Notes: generated from the sequence alone by a model not told the origin. 9,356 nt of DNA from Gemmatimonadota bacterium (GCA_003221075.1 QHUF01000140.1:1-9356); one strand, 5' to 3'. Numbered from the stretch's first letter, positions 1 to 5,568 are shown. A program made the numbers and translations.

Positions 1-185
1 TGGGGATGGTAGAGGTATCCCTTTTCCTCGAGGTCGCTCATCGTGTTGCGGATCGTGGCGGGCGACAGCCCAAGCTGATGCCGCTTGGCGATCGTCCGGC
101 TCCCCGCCGGCTCGGCGGTTTGCACGTAGGTCTCGATGACGGCCTCGAGAACTGCTCGCTCTCGCTCAGTGAGCGGCGCGGTCAT
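1..185 (-). CDS. hrcA: HrcA, heat-inducible transcription repressor (5' end only, runs off the left edge)
   Basis: HrcA represses chaperone operons (groESL, dnaK) by binding the CIRCE inverted repeat. Reading the minus strand from the ATG at 185 gives 61 codons before the window ends. The peptide has the HrcA N-terminal winged-helix pattern: LTERERAVLEAVIETYV, then AEPAGSRTIAKR, then LSPATIRNTMSDLEEKGYL, the recognition helix followed by the wing approach. The dimerisation and inserted domains lie outside the window. Its start overlaps the 3' end of hemW by 20 bases, so translation is probably coupled. hemW followed by hrcA, then usually grpE/dnaK/dnaJ, is a known order in Firmicutes and other phyla, and the rest may continue to the left. 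Only a weak GAG-type ribosome site precedes the ATG. No CIRCE element was found in the window. Confidence 0.93.
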   Translation of the reverse strand, partial: MTAPLTERERAVLEAVIETYVQTAEPAGSRTIAKRHQLGLSPATIRNTMSDLEEKGYLYHP

Positions 186-1308
186 GGCTGATCTCGTTCA
201 CAATCGAATCTAACCTTAACCAGCCCTCGGGTGTGCACCGAAGCCTTCCGTTGTGCTCAACCACCCAGCCCTGGGCGGCGAGATAAGGCGGCGGCGAAGG
301 GCGGCGAAGGGCGGCAACGGCCACACCTTCGGCTGTTCTGAGCCCCAGATAGATCCGCTCCAGTTCACTCTGCTCATCCGTCAGCGCCTCCTCCGACTCG
401 ATCGGCGACCGACCCTCCGCGATCGCCCGGCGATAGGCTTCCCACGCCCGCAGATTCCAGCGGCGCGTCGTCCCGTCGAAAGAGTGCGCCGCGGGTCCCA
501 AACCGCGATACGGTTTTCCCGACCAATACGCCGAATTGTGCTGCGAGCGAAAGCCGTCGCGCGCGGCGTTGGACACCTCGTAAAAGAAAAAGCCGTCTGC
601 CATCAGCCGTCTGTGGGCGAACAGGTACTCCTCGGCATAGCGCTCTTCGTCAGGCGCATGCGTCGCGCCGCGCGAAATCCAGCGATCGAGCGGTGTGCGT
701 GGCTCGACCGTCAGCCCATACAACGACAAGTGCTCTGGCCGCAGGGCGAGCGCCATGTCGAGGTCGCGCTCCCAGTCGCGCTGCAGCTCGTCGGGCAGCG
801 CGAAGATCAGGTCGAGAGAAATGTTCTCGATGCCGGCGCCCCGCAGCGCGTGCACGGCGGCGCCGATCCGCGCGGCGTCGTGGGAGCGGTGCATCCACTT
901 GAGCACCGCGTCGTCGAACGACTGCGCGCCGAGGGAGACGCGGTTGATGCCCGACGCCCGCCAAGCTTTGGCGTGATCTGGAGTCACGTCCTCCGGGTTG
1001 GCTTCGAGGGTGATCTCAACATTGCGGATTGCGGATTGCGGATTGGACCGATTGCGGATTTCGGATTGCGGATTGCGGATTCGTGAGGTGAGTTCATGGA
1101 GCAGCCTCGCGATCGCATCCGATGGAAGCAACGACGGCGTACCGCCACCCAGGTAAATCGTTTCGAAATCGACCTTCTCGAGACTCCCGGCTTCCTTGAG
1201 CACTGCGTCGATGTACTCCCGAACCGGAATGCGCTTCCGTACCGCGATGGAGAAGTCGCAATACGAACAACGACGTACGCAGAAAGGGACATGGAGGTAC
1301 AAATGCAC
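166..1308 (-). CDS. hemW: HemW, radical SAM haem chaperone (formerly annotated as oxygen-independent coproporphyrinogen III oxidase-like)
   Basis: HemW is a radical-SAM protein that binds haem and is thought to deliver it to respiratory enzymes. From the GTG at 1308 the protein has 380 residues. The cluster motif is C10-x3-C14-x2-C17 followed by D-F. Phe where HemN has a fourth Cys marks HemW. Other motifs are GGGTPS at 54-59, LEANPE at 101-106, HNSAYW at 267-272, GLGPAAHSF at 279-287, and a C-terminal winged-helix segment ending LDSIVNEI. The frame stays open upstream to a TTG at 1368, but those 20 codons are mostly heptad array and the family starts just before LYLHVPFC, so I prefer the GTG. 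No good Shine-Dalgarno site precedes either start. Residues about 77-96 are repeat-encoded and lie between GGGTPS and LEANPE. It follows dprA and overlaps hrcA by 20 bases. Confidence 0.93.
   Translation of the reverse strand: MHLYLHVPFCVRRCSYCDFSIAVRKRIPVREYIDAVLKEAGSLEKVDFETIYLGGGTPSLLPSDAIARLLHELTSRIRNPQSEIRNRSNPQSAIRNVEITLEANPEDVTPDHAKAWRASGINRVSLGAQSFDDAVLKWMHRSHDAARIGAAVHALRGAGIENISLDLIFALPDELQRDWERDLDMALALRPEHLSLYGLTVEPRTPLDRWISRGATHAPDEERYAEEYLFAHRRLMADGFFFYEVSNAARDGFRSQHNSAYWSGKPYRGLGPAAHSFDGTTRRWNLRAWEAYRRAIAEGRSPIESEEALTDEQSELERIYLGLRTAEGVAVAALRRPSPPPYLAAQGWVVEHNGRLRCTPEGWLRLDSIVNEISHDRAAH
291..320. repeat. Short 10-bp tandem repeat inside the 3' part of hemW
   Basis: GCGGCGAAGG occurs at 291-300 and 301-310, followed by the near copy GCGGCAACGG at 311-320. 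It encodes the RRPSPPPY stretch of the HemW linker before the C-terminal winged helix. The reading frame is conserved on both sides, so there is no sign of a frameshift. The period of 10 separates it from the heptad arrays. Confidence 0.6.
591..616. repeat. Copy 1 of a second repeat family (heptads AGCCGTC/TGCCATC), inside hemW
   Basis: The plus strand reads AGCCGTC, TGCCATC, AGCCGTC, then TGTGG. Positions 596-616 are an exact 21-base match to 2562-2582 in obgE. Here it is translated within HemW residues 231-239 (AHRRLMADG); in obgE the same bases are read in another frame. The period of 7 resembles the ATTGCGG arrays, but the unit is different. Confidence 0.65.
1021..1083. repeat. Heptad array A, inside the hemW coding sequence
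   Basis: On the plus strand there are three ATTGCGG units at 1021-1041, an interruption at 1042-1050, then ATTGCGG, ATTTCGG, ATTGCGG, ATTGCGG and ATT at 1051-1081. The 63 bases equal nine heptads and 21 codons, so hemW stays in frame. On the hemW strand it reads as IRNPQSE-like heptads (residues about 77-96). The 31 bases at 1051-1081 are the exact reverse complement of array B. Confidence 0.92.
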
Positions 1309-1338
1309 TGGGGAAAGGTAATTGAAGCCAGCCCTGCA

Positions 1339-1369
1339 AATCCGCAATCCGCAATCCGAAATCCGCAAT
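1339..1369. repeat. Heptad array B, at the dprA stop / hemW start junction
   Basis: The plus strand reads AAT, then CCGCAAT, CCGCAAT, CCGAAAT and CCGCAAT. On the gene strand the array starts with the last A of the dprA TGA stop codon and supplies an in-frame TTG at 1368 upstream of hemW. It is the exact inverted copy of 1051-1081, and identical base for base to array D at 3868-3898, including the variant third unit. Confidence 0.92.
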
Positions 1370-2475
1370 CAGGTCAGCCCGAAGATCATCCCGGGGCCCT
1401 GTCTGACGAGGCCCCGCAGCTCGAGCTCCGTGAGCGCGCCGAGCACGTTCGCCGCCCCGGTCTGTGTCGCCGCGACGAGCGCCTCCACGTGCTGCGGCTC
1501 CGTCGTCATCCGGCTCCACAGGGTCAGCTGCAGTCCCGTGAGGTCGACCGGCGGCACGCGTGGTGCCGGGGTCGAGAGCGCAAGACCCAGCTCGCGCATC
1601 CCCGACGCGAGGCCGAGCTCTTCCAGGATATCGGCGGCACAGAGCGCCGGCTTCGCGCCTTGCTGGATGAGCTTGTTGCAACCGGTGGACGTGCGACTGG
1701 TAATCGGGCCCGGCACGGCGAGCACCGGACGCCCTTGCTCGAGACCTTCGTTGGCCGTGACGAGCGCGCCCGACTTCACGTCGGCTTCCACCACCACCAC
1801 CGCGCGTGACAGGCCCGAGATCAAGCGATTGCGTTTTGGAAAGGAGCCCGCGTGTGGCCGTTCGCCAGGTGGATGCTCGGTCACGAGGCAACCGTGCGCC
1901 ACCATGCGGTCATACAGCGCGCGATTGGCCGCGGGATAGATCACCCCGAATCCATTGCCAAGCACGCCGATCGATCTGCCGCCGGCATCGAGCGCGGCGG
2001 CGTGCGCGATGGCGTCGATCCCGCGCGCCATGCCGCTCACGATCACCGCCCGCTGCGCCACGGCGCTCGCCAGGATGCAGGCCGCTTCCGCGCCGTAAGC
2101 CGTATGGTCGCGACTTCCCACGAAGGCGACGCTCGGCTTGGTAAGGAGCGACAAGTCGCCCCAGACGTAGAGCACCGACGGCGGCTCTGGGATCTCCTCG
2201 AGCTGCGGCGGGAATTCCGGCTGGCCGCAGATCAGCGCGCGTGCGCCCAACGCGCACAGCTGCGACAGGACGCGCGCACCGTCGTCCGGACGCGCCTCCT
2301 TGATCGCCGTCGCCGCGGCGCGGCCAATGCCTTCCAATGTCTGGAGTTTCGACGGCGGTGCGGCCAGGGCGGCCTGCGCGCTCCCAAACGTCGCGATGAT
2401 GAGCCTCAGACGCTGCGGGCCGACGCCAGGAACGAGCGAGAGCGCGAGCGTCGCTACGACTTCACGGTCTTCCAT
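1369..2475 (-). CDS. dprA: DprA/Smf, DNA-processing protein (RecA loader in natural transformation)
   Basis: DprA binds incoming single-stranded DNA in the cytoplasm and loads RecA onto it. The 368 residues have the full family layout. An N-terminal helix-hairpin-helix/SAM-like part (VPGVGPQRLRLI, then a second hairpin near LEGIGRAAA at 47-55) is followed by an extended Rossmann fold with VGSR at 119-122, SGMARGIDAIAH from 147, GNGFGVIYP near 173-181, FPKRNR at 212-217, KSGALVTA near 234-241 and STGCNKLI at 263-270. A DprA-type winged helix forms the C-terminus (VLGALTELELRGLVRQGPGMIF). The ATG at 2475 lies 22 bases inside obgE, with a GGAA site just upstream, which points to coupled translation. 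The stop abuts heptad array B. All key motifs are intact, so the protein should be functional; a competence system cannot be inferred from this gene alone. Confidence 0.95.
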   Translation of the reverse strand: MEDREVVATLALSLVPGVGPQRLRLIIATFGSAQAALAAPPSKLQTLEGIGRAAATAIKEARPDDGARVLSQLCALGARALICGQPEFPPQLEEIPEPPSVLYVWGDLSLLTKPSVAFVGSRDHTAYGAEAACILASAVAQRAVIVSGMARGIDAIAHAAALDAGGRSIGVLGNGFGVIYPAANRALYDRMVAHGCLVTEHPPGERPHAGSFPKRNRLISGLSRAVVVVEADVKSGALVTANEGLEQGRPVLAVPGPITSRTSTGCNKLIQQGAKPALCAADILEELGLASGMRELGLALSTPAPRVPPVDLTGLQLTLWSRMTTEPQHVEALVAATQTGAANVLGALTELELRGLVRQGPGMIFGLT

Positions 2476-3434
2476 AGGACTTCCAACAGCTCCGGTATGC
2501 CTTGGCGGGCCACGGCGGAAATGGTGACAATCGGCGCGCCCGCTTCGGTGGCGATCAGCCCTCTGCCATCAGCCGTCTGTGGTTGCAGGTCTGACTTCGT
2601 GAGCACCACCACATGCGGCTTCGAGGCGAGCTCCTTGGAGTACGACGCGGCTTCCTTCCTCAGCAAGTCGTACGTCGCCTGCGGATCGGGACTGTCCATC
2701 GGAACGAGCACGGCAAGAATGCGTGTGCGCTCGACGTGCTGCAGAAAACGCAGCCCCAGCCCCTTCCCTTCGTGCGCGCCCTCGATGATGCCGGGGATAT
2801 CGGCGACGACGAACGACCGGTTGTCCGACAGCCCGACGACGCCGAGGTGCGGCTCGAGCGTCGTGAACGGATAGTCGGCGATCTTGGGACGGGCCGCCGA
2901 AATCACCGACAGCAGCGTGCTCTTCCCGGCGTTGGGCTCGCCGAGCAGGCCGACGTCGGCGATCAACTTGAGGACGAGCTCGAGACGCCGCTCCTCTCCT
3001 TCTTCTCCCGGCTCCCACTCGCGCGGCGACTGATGGGTCGGAGTCGCGAAGTGTTGGTTCCCTCGACCACCTCGACCGCCTTTGGCAACCAGCAGGACTT
3101 GATCGGGTTGGATCAGCTCGCCGAGGATCTCGCCGGTGTCCGCGTCGCGAACCTCGGTGCCGGGCGGCACGGGGAGGTAGACGTCGTCCGACGACCTGCC
3201 GCTCATGTTCTTGCCCTTGCCGTGCGCGCCACGCTCTGCAGTCCACTTGGGGTGGTATCTGTAATCGAGAAGGGTCGCGAGATTAGTGTCCGCTTTCACA
3301 TAGACGCTGCCGCCCTTCCCCCCATCGCCGCCGTCGGGTCCTCCCTTCGGGACGAACTTTTCGCGACGGAAAGACGAGGCTCCGGAGCCGCCTGTGCCGG
3401 CGGTGACGTGGACGACGACGCGGTCTATAAACAT
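2454..3434 (-). CDS. obgE: ObgE/CgtA, Obg-family GTPase in 50S ribosome assembly
   Basis: ObgE is an essential GTPase that associates with the 50S particle and links ribosome assembly to growth state. From the ATG at 3434 there are 326 residues. The glycine-rich Obg fold occupies about 1-158 (SFRREKFVPKGGPDGGDGGKGG and the KGGRGGRGN stretch). The G domain has G1 GEPNAGKST at 165-173, G2 in YPFTT at 188-192, G3 DIPG at 212-215, G4 TKSD at 279-282 (usual NKxD) and G5 SAV at 306-308. There is no long C-terminal extension. A TTG one codon upstream is possible but unneeded. No Shine-Dalgarno site is present: the bases upstream are a heptad array, and the ATG overlaps the stop of the four-helix gene as TGATG. 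Expression therefore probably relies on translational coupling. Residues about 285-291 come from the second repeat family. Confidence 0.96.
   Translation of the reverse strand: MFIDRVVVHVTAGTGGSGASSFRREKFVPKGGPDGGDGGKGGSVYVKADTNLATLLDYRYHPKWTAERGAHGKGKNMSGRSSDDVYLPVPPGTEVRDADTGEILGELIQPDQVLLVAKGGRGGRGNQHFATPTHQSPREWEPGEEGEERRLELVLKLIADVGLLGEPNAGKSTLLSVISAARPKIADYPFTTLEPHLGVVGLSDNRSFVVADIPGIIEGAHEGKGLGLRFLQHVERTRILAVLVPMDSPDPQATYDLLRKEAASYSKELASKPHVVVLTKSDLQPQTADGRGLIATEAGAPIVTISAVARQGIPELLEVLWKTVKS
2557..2582. repeat. Copy 2 of the second repeat family (heptads AGCCCTC/TGCCATC/AGCCGTC), inside obgE
   Basis: The plus strand reads AGCCCTC, TGCCATC, AGCCGTC, then TGTGG. Positions 2562-2582 match 596-616 in hemW exactly over 21 bases. 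In obgE the segment encodes PQTADGR (residues 285-291), in the variable stretch between the G4 and G5 motifs. It is read in a frame different from that in hemW, so shared protein function cannot explain the identity. Confidence 0.65.
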
Positions 3435-3853
3435 CAACGCGGAACGCGGAACGCGGAACGAGTTGATTGCGGATTGCGGATTGCGGATTGCGGATTTGAC
3501 CGGGGAGTTCGACGCGCGGTGCGGATTGAGGCCACTGTAATCGCGACGATCTGACTCGCTTCCTGACGCAATGCAATTGCCCGCTCTGTCTCCGTCGCAC
3601 CTCGAGCGATCAGTAGATCGAGCCAGAACTGACTCTCGTCGGCTTCTTCCTCAACGATTCCCATTTTGGCGATGAATTCACGGCGGGAACGCGCGCGACA
3701 GGCGGCCCGATAGTTGGCCCCGACCGATGTCCCCGCGCGGAGCAGCTGCTTGCCGATAACATCGGCTGTGCGCCCCGCAGGGAGTGCTTCGACGAGCGCC
3801 ACCACGGCGAGCGCGAACTGCTTGGTACGCTCGACAAATTCCGCTCGGGTCAT
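3434..3853 (-). CDS. Four-helix bundle protein of the S23 / 23S rRNA intervening-sequence family, with a repeat-encoded tail
   Basis: 139 residues. Residues 1-115 match the four-helix bundle family first known as the ORF in 23S rRNA intervening sequences and related to the Avd accessory proteins of diversity-generating retroelements: an amphipathic first helix, LLRAGTSVGANYRAA at about 38-51, and FIAKMGIVEEEADESQFWLDLL at 60-81. The molecular role of the family is not settled; basic surfaces suggest nucleic-acid binding. Residues 116-139 (SNPQSAIRNPQS and SAFRVPR patterns) are encoded entirely by heptad arrays, which also supply the TGA stop. An AGGG site 7 bases before the ATG supports this start. 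No reverse transcriptase or rRNA is nearby, so this is neither a DGR nor an in-place rRNA insert here. Arrays C and D flank the gene in inverted orientation, and the stop overlaps the obgE ATG. Confidence 0.85.
   Translation of the reverse strand: MTRAEFVERTKQFALAVVALVEALPAGRTADVIGKQLLRAGTSVGANYRAACRARSRREFIAKMGIVEEEADESQFWLDLLIARGATETERAIALRQEASQIVAITVASIRTARRTPRSNPQSAIRNPQSTRSAFRVPR
3437..3460. repeat. Heptad array C1 (ACGCGGA units)
   Basis: Three exact ACGCGGA units lie at 3437-3457 followed by ACG, directly upstream of the obgE ATG in the gene sense. Read on the gene strand it encodes SAFRVPR, the end of the four-helix protein, and is open in all six frames. It is a different unit from the neighbouring ATTGCGG array, so two heptad types are stacked here. 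It occupies the place where an obgE ribosome site would be expected. Confidence 0.9.
3466..3496. repeat. Heptad array C2 (four ATTGCGG units)
   Basis: Four exact ATTGCGG units lie at 3466-3493 followed by ATT. On the gene strand it encodes the NPQSAIRNPQS part of the four-helix protein tail. It is inverted relative to array D at 3868-3898 and complementary to it at 30 of 31 positions. Confidence 0.93.
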
Positions 3854-3860
3854 GACCTCA

Positions 3861-3864
3861 CCCT
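3861..3864 (-). promoter_or_regulatory. Ribosome binding site of the four-helix bundle gene
   Basis: On the minus strand AGGG stands 7 bases before the ATG at 3853, between array D and the gene. This gene keeps its own ribosome site although arrays surround it, unlike obgE just downstream. Confidence 0.5.
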
Positions 3865-3867
3865 GTC

Positions 3868-3898
3868 AATCCGCAATCCGCAATCCGAAATCCGCAAT
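3868..3898. repeat. Heptad array D, at the stop codon of the carboxymuconolactone decarboxylase-family gene
   Basis: The plus strand reads AAT, CCGCAAT, CCGCAAT, CCGAAAT, CCGCAAT: the same 31 bases as array B, with the same variant unit in third place. On the gene strand it begins with the final A of the upstream gene's TAA stop, just as array B begins at the dprA stop. It fills almost the whole spacer before the four-helix gene. Confidence 0.93.
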
Positions 3899-4554
3899 TA
3901 GAGATTCCTTCCCCTCACATCCGCCCACATCTCCCACAGCTTCAACGCCCGCTCCTTTGTGAGATCGACCTCGACAATCGCAATCACCTCATCCACCTCG
4001 TCTCGGCTCGACCCCGTATTCAACGCCCCGCGCAAGTGAGCGTGTAGCTGTCGTGGAGCATTTTGCATCGCGATTGCCGCAAGGGTACAAAGTTCGCGTC
4101 TCTTAGAATCCAAACCGGACCTTCCCAGAATCTTCCCGTAGGCGTCGACGACAACCAACGGTTCAATGGTCGGATGCAGCGCCCGCAGATTGAGCAGCAG
4201 CTTGTGAAATGTCCGCCCGTACACCTCGGCGCAGGCCTCGGCGCCGCGCGTGGTCCAGCGCTCCCACTCGGGATGCGCGATCGGCTCGCCCTTCTCGCTG
4301 TCCAGCACCGGCCCCGCCACACTGCGCCACACGCCGAACGCGACCAGCGCGAGCGGATAGCCGACGTTGAGAAAGCTCTGCAGCAAAAGCTCGTCGACCC
4401 ACTGCGGCGGCACATGCACCGCCCGCGCGGCGATCATCCGGTCGCGGAGCCGGGCCTCGTCGCCCGTTGCGGTGGCGGCGGCGATCCGCACCAGGGCAAG
4501 GGTCTGGGGATCGAGGCCAGTGGGCTTCTCGACGCTCACCTTAACATTCCGCAT
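3898..4554 (-). CDS. Carboxymuconolactone decarboxylase (CMD)/AhpD-fold protein, substrate unknown
   Basis: 218 residues. The C-terminal half is a clear CMD-family helical core: LDSKRRELCTLAAIAMQ from 148, then LHAHLRGALNTGSSRDEVDEVI at about 170-191. A weaker second copy of the fold is visible around DELLLQSFLNVGYPLALVAF at 54-73, so the protein may be a fused two-repeat form. The CxxC pair of AhpD peroxidase partners is absent; there is one Cys at 156 in the core helix and another near 108. CMD proteins act on muconolactone in aromatic degradation or as alkylhydroperoxidase-like enzymes, but no ring-degradation genes are nearby, so I do not assign a reaction. The ATG at 4554 is supplied by heptad array E; a GTG five codons later (VSVEKPTGL) could be the original start. 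It follows the asparaginase gene by 19 bases. Confidence 0.75.
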   Translation of the reverse strand: MRNVKVSVEKPTGLDPQTLALVRIAAATATGDEARLRDRMIAARAVHVPPQWVDELLLQSFLNVGYPLALVAFGVWRSVAGPVLDSEKGEPIAHPEWERWTTRGAEACAEVYGRTFHKLLLNLRALHPTIEPLVVVDAYGKILGRSGLDSKRRELCTLAAIAMQNAPRQLHAHLRGALNTGSSRDEVDEVIAIVEVDLTKERALKLWEMWADVRGRNL

Positions 4555-4570
4555 TCCGCATTCCGCAATC
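4545..4570. repeat. Heptad array E (CATTCCG units), between the asparaginase and CMD-family genes
   Basis: Three exact CATTCCG units lie at 4545-4565, followed by CAATC. On the gene strand the order is ATTGCGG, then AATGCGG repeated. The AATGCGG variant creates an ATG in each unit, and one of these (4554) is the in-frame start of the CMD-family gene, with GCGGA of the previous unit 7 bases upstream as a possible weak ribosome site. Confidence 0.88.
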
Positions 4571-4573
4571 GTT

Positions 4574-5515
4574 TCATTTCAGAAGCCCCCCATTTACCCG
4601 CATCTCGCCCACCGTCTCACCGCGAGAATTCGTGATGGGTCGTTTTAGGAGCGACGTCGGTTGTGGCTTGAGGCCCAGCTCCGCCAGCACCGACGCAATC
4701 GCGAGGGCCGATGCGGCGCTGTGCCCGTCCTCGACCTTGAGCGTGACGCCGAGGCTCTCGCGAATGAGGGATGCGCTGTACACGCCTTCGGCACCGACCT
4801 TCGCGACCACACGTCCCGGATGCGCGCGCATCATTTCCGTGCAGGGCCTACCTTCACCGGCGATTAACTCGGGGTGAAGAACCATGGGCTCGAGGATCGC
4901 GGTCGGTATCCTGGTATAGGCGAGCGCCATATTTCGCAGCGGCAGCGCGAAACAGGCAACGCCGCAGCCATCAACCGCCACACCGATGTCCTTGACCGGC
5001 ACGTCTGTGTACTCACTGACCGACTTGAGACAGCGCTGCTGCACCGGATGCTCGAGGCGCGCATAGAACTCGGTCGGCCAGCCATGATGCTTCGCGAGCG
5101 CCAGCATGCCGGTGTGCTTGCCCGAGCAGTTCGAGTACACGGCCGTGAGCCGCACGCCGCGGGTCTCGTAGTCTTTAGCGACCGCGTCCGAGAGCGGCCG
5201 GTGCGGGCCGCACATCAAGTCGCGCTCCGAGCAGCCGATGCGCTGCAGGAACTCGCGCACCAGCGCGACCTGTGCCGGCTCGCTCGAATGCGACGCACAC
5301 GCCAACGCCAGGTCCTGCCGCGTGAGCCCGAAGCGCTCGACGACCCCGGCCAGGGCCAGCGGCATCGCCTGGAACGGCTTGGCGGCAGAGCGCCAGAAGG
5401 TCCTGTACGCTGAATCGCCAGCCTGGGCGACCAGCTTCCCACTGGCATCCACCACGGCGACATGGACGCGGTGGCGGGATTCCAGAACTGTCCCCCGCAT
5501 AGACTCGACGAACAA
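4574..5515 (-). CDS. L-asparaginase II family protein (Rhizobium etli type, class 3)
   Basis: This family hydrolyses L-asparagine to aspartate and ammonia and is unrelated to the E. coli AnsA/AnsB fold; it looks like a serine-hydrolase-type enzyme with a metal site. 313 residues, close to family length. Visible motifs are an SxxK pair S43-K46 in WRSAAKPFQ, ASHSSEP at 74-80, C120-x2-K123 in SNCSGKHTGML and C174 in VDGCGVACF. In the R. etli enzymes the latter Cys-Lys-Cys set binds zinc and the SxxK Ser/Lys are catalytic. The TTG at 5515 is preceded by AAGGAG at 5-base spacing, which favours it over the ATG at 5500; both leave the MRGTVLESRH start motif intact. No signal peptide, so cytoplasmic. 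It heads the minus-strand gene run and diverges from the wzi-like gene across a spacer filled with heptad arrays. Confidence 0.88.
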   Translation of the reverse strand: MFVESMRGTVLESRHRVHVAVVDASGKLVAQAGDSAYRTFWRSAAKPFQAMPLALAGVVERFGLTRQDLALACASHSSEPAQVALVREFLQRIGCSERDLMCGPHRPLSDAVAKDYETRGVRLTAVYSNCSGKHTGMLALAKHHGWPTEFYARLEHPVQQRCLKSVSEYTDVPVKDIGVAVDGCGVACFALPLRNMALAYTRIPTAILEPMVLHPELIAGEGRPCTEMMRAHPGRVVAKVGAEGVYSASLIRESLGVTLKVEDGHSAASALAIASVLAELGLKPQPTSLLKRPITNSRGETVGEMRVNGGLLK

Positions 5516-5520
5516 TCAGG

Positions 5521-5526
5521 CTCCTT
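5521..5526 (-). promoter_or_regulatory. Strong Shine-Dalgarno site for the asparaginase gene, deciding a TTG start
   Basis: The minus strand reads AAGGAG followed by CCTGA and then TTG. Five-base spacing to the TTG at 5515 is ideal, while the in-frame ATG at 5500 has only a poor GAG upstream. I see no other site this strong in the minus-strand run. Confidence 0.7.
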
Positions 5527-5540
5527 TCGCCCGCCGGCTC

Positions 5541-5568
5541 ATTGCGGATTGCGGATTTCGGACTGCGG
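5541..5568. repeat. Heptad array F, in the divergent asparaginase/wzi spacer
   Basis: On the plus strand: ATTGCGG, ATTGCGG, ATTTCGG, ACTGCGG. The ATTTCGG variant unit appears again. It begins 15 bases upstream of the asparaginase ribosome site and faces array G in inverted orientation; over 31 bases the two are complementary at 26 positions. Confidence 0.88.

Larger units (their letters stand above)
3437..3898. other. Candidate cassette: four-helix bundle gene bracketed by inverted heptad arrays
   Basis: Array D (3868-3898) precedes and array C2 (3466-3496) follows the S23-type gene on the transcribed strand. They are complementary at 30 of 31 positions with 371 bases between them, so the mRNA could close a long stem around the ORF. 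The same protein family is known inside 23S rRNA intervening sequences, where complementary ends form a stem cut by RNase III. That this segment moved or is processed in the same way is inference. Confidence 0.35.

Noticed and set aside
253..1086. Plus-strand 277-codon open frame opposite hemW
   Set aside because: It is antisense to a well-supported gene, rich in Arg/Ala/Gly with no recognisable motif, and ends in array sequence. Long empty frames are expected in GC-rich DNA.
2613..3554. Plus-strand 313-codon open frame opposite obgE
   Set aside because: Shadow of obgE; no domain, no ribosome site, and its end is translated heptad array.
3434..3853. Four-helix gene considered as the Avd component of a diversity-generating retroelement
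   Set aside because: No reverse transcriptase, template repeat or variable target gene is visible within the window; only the fold relationship exists.
3898..4554. CMD-family gene considered as AhpD alkylhydroperoxidase
   Set aside because: The CxxC redox pair required for AhpD activity is missing, so only the family name is given.
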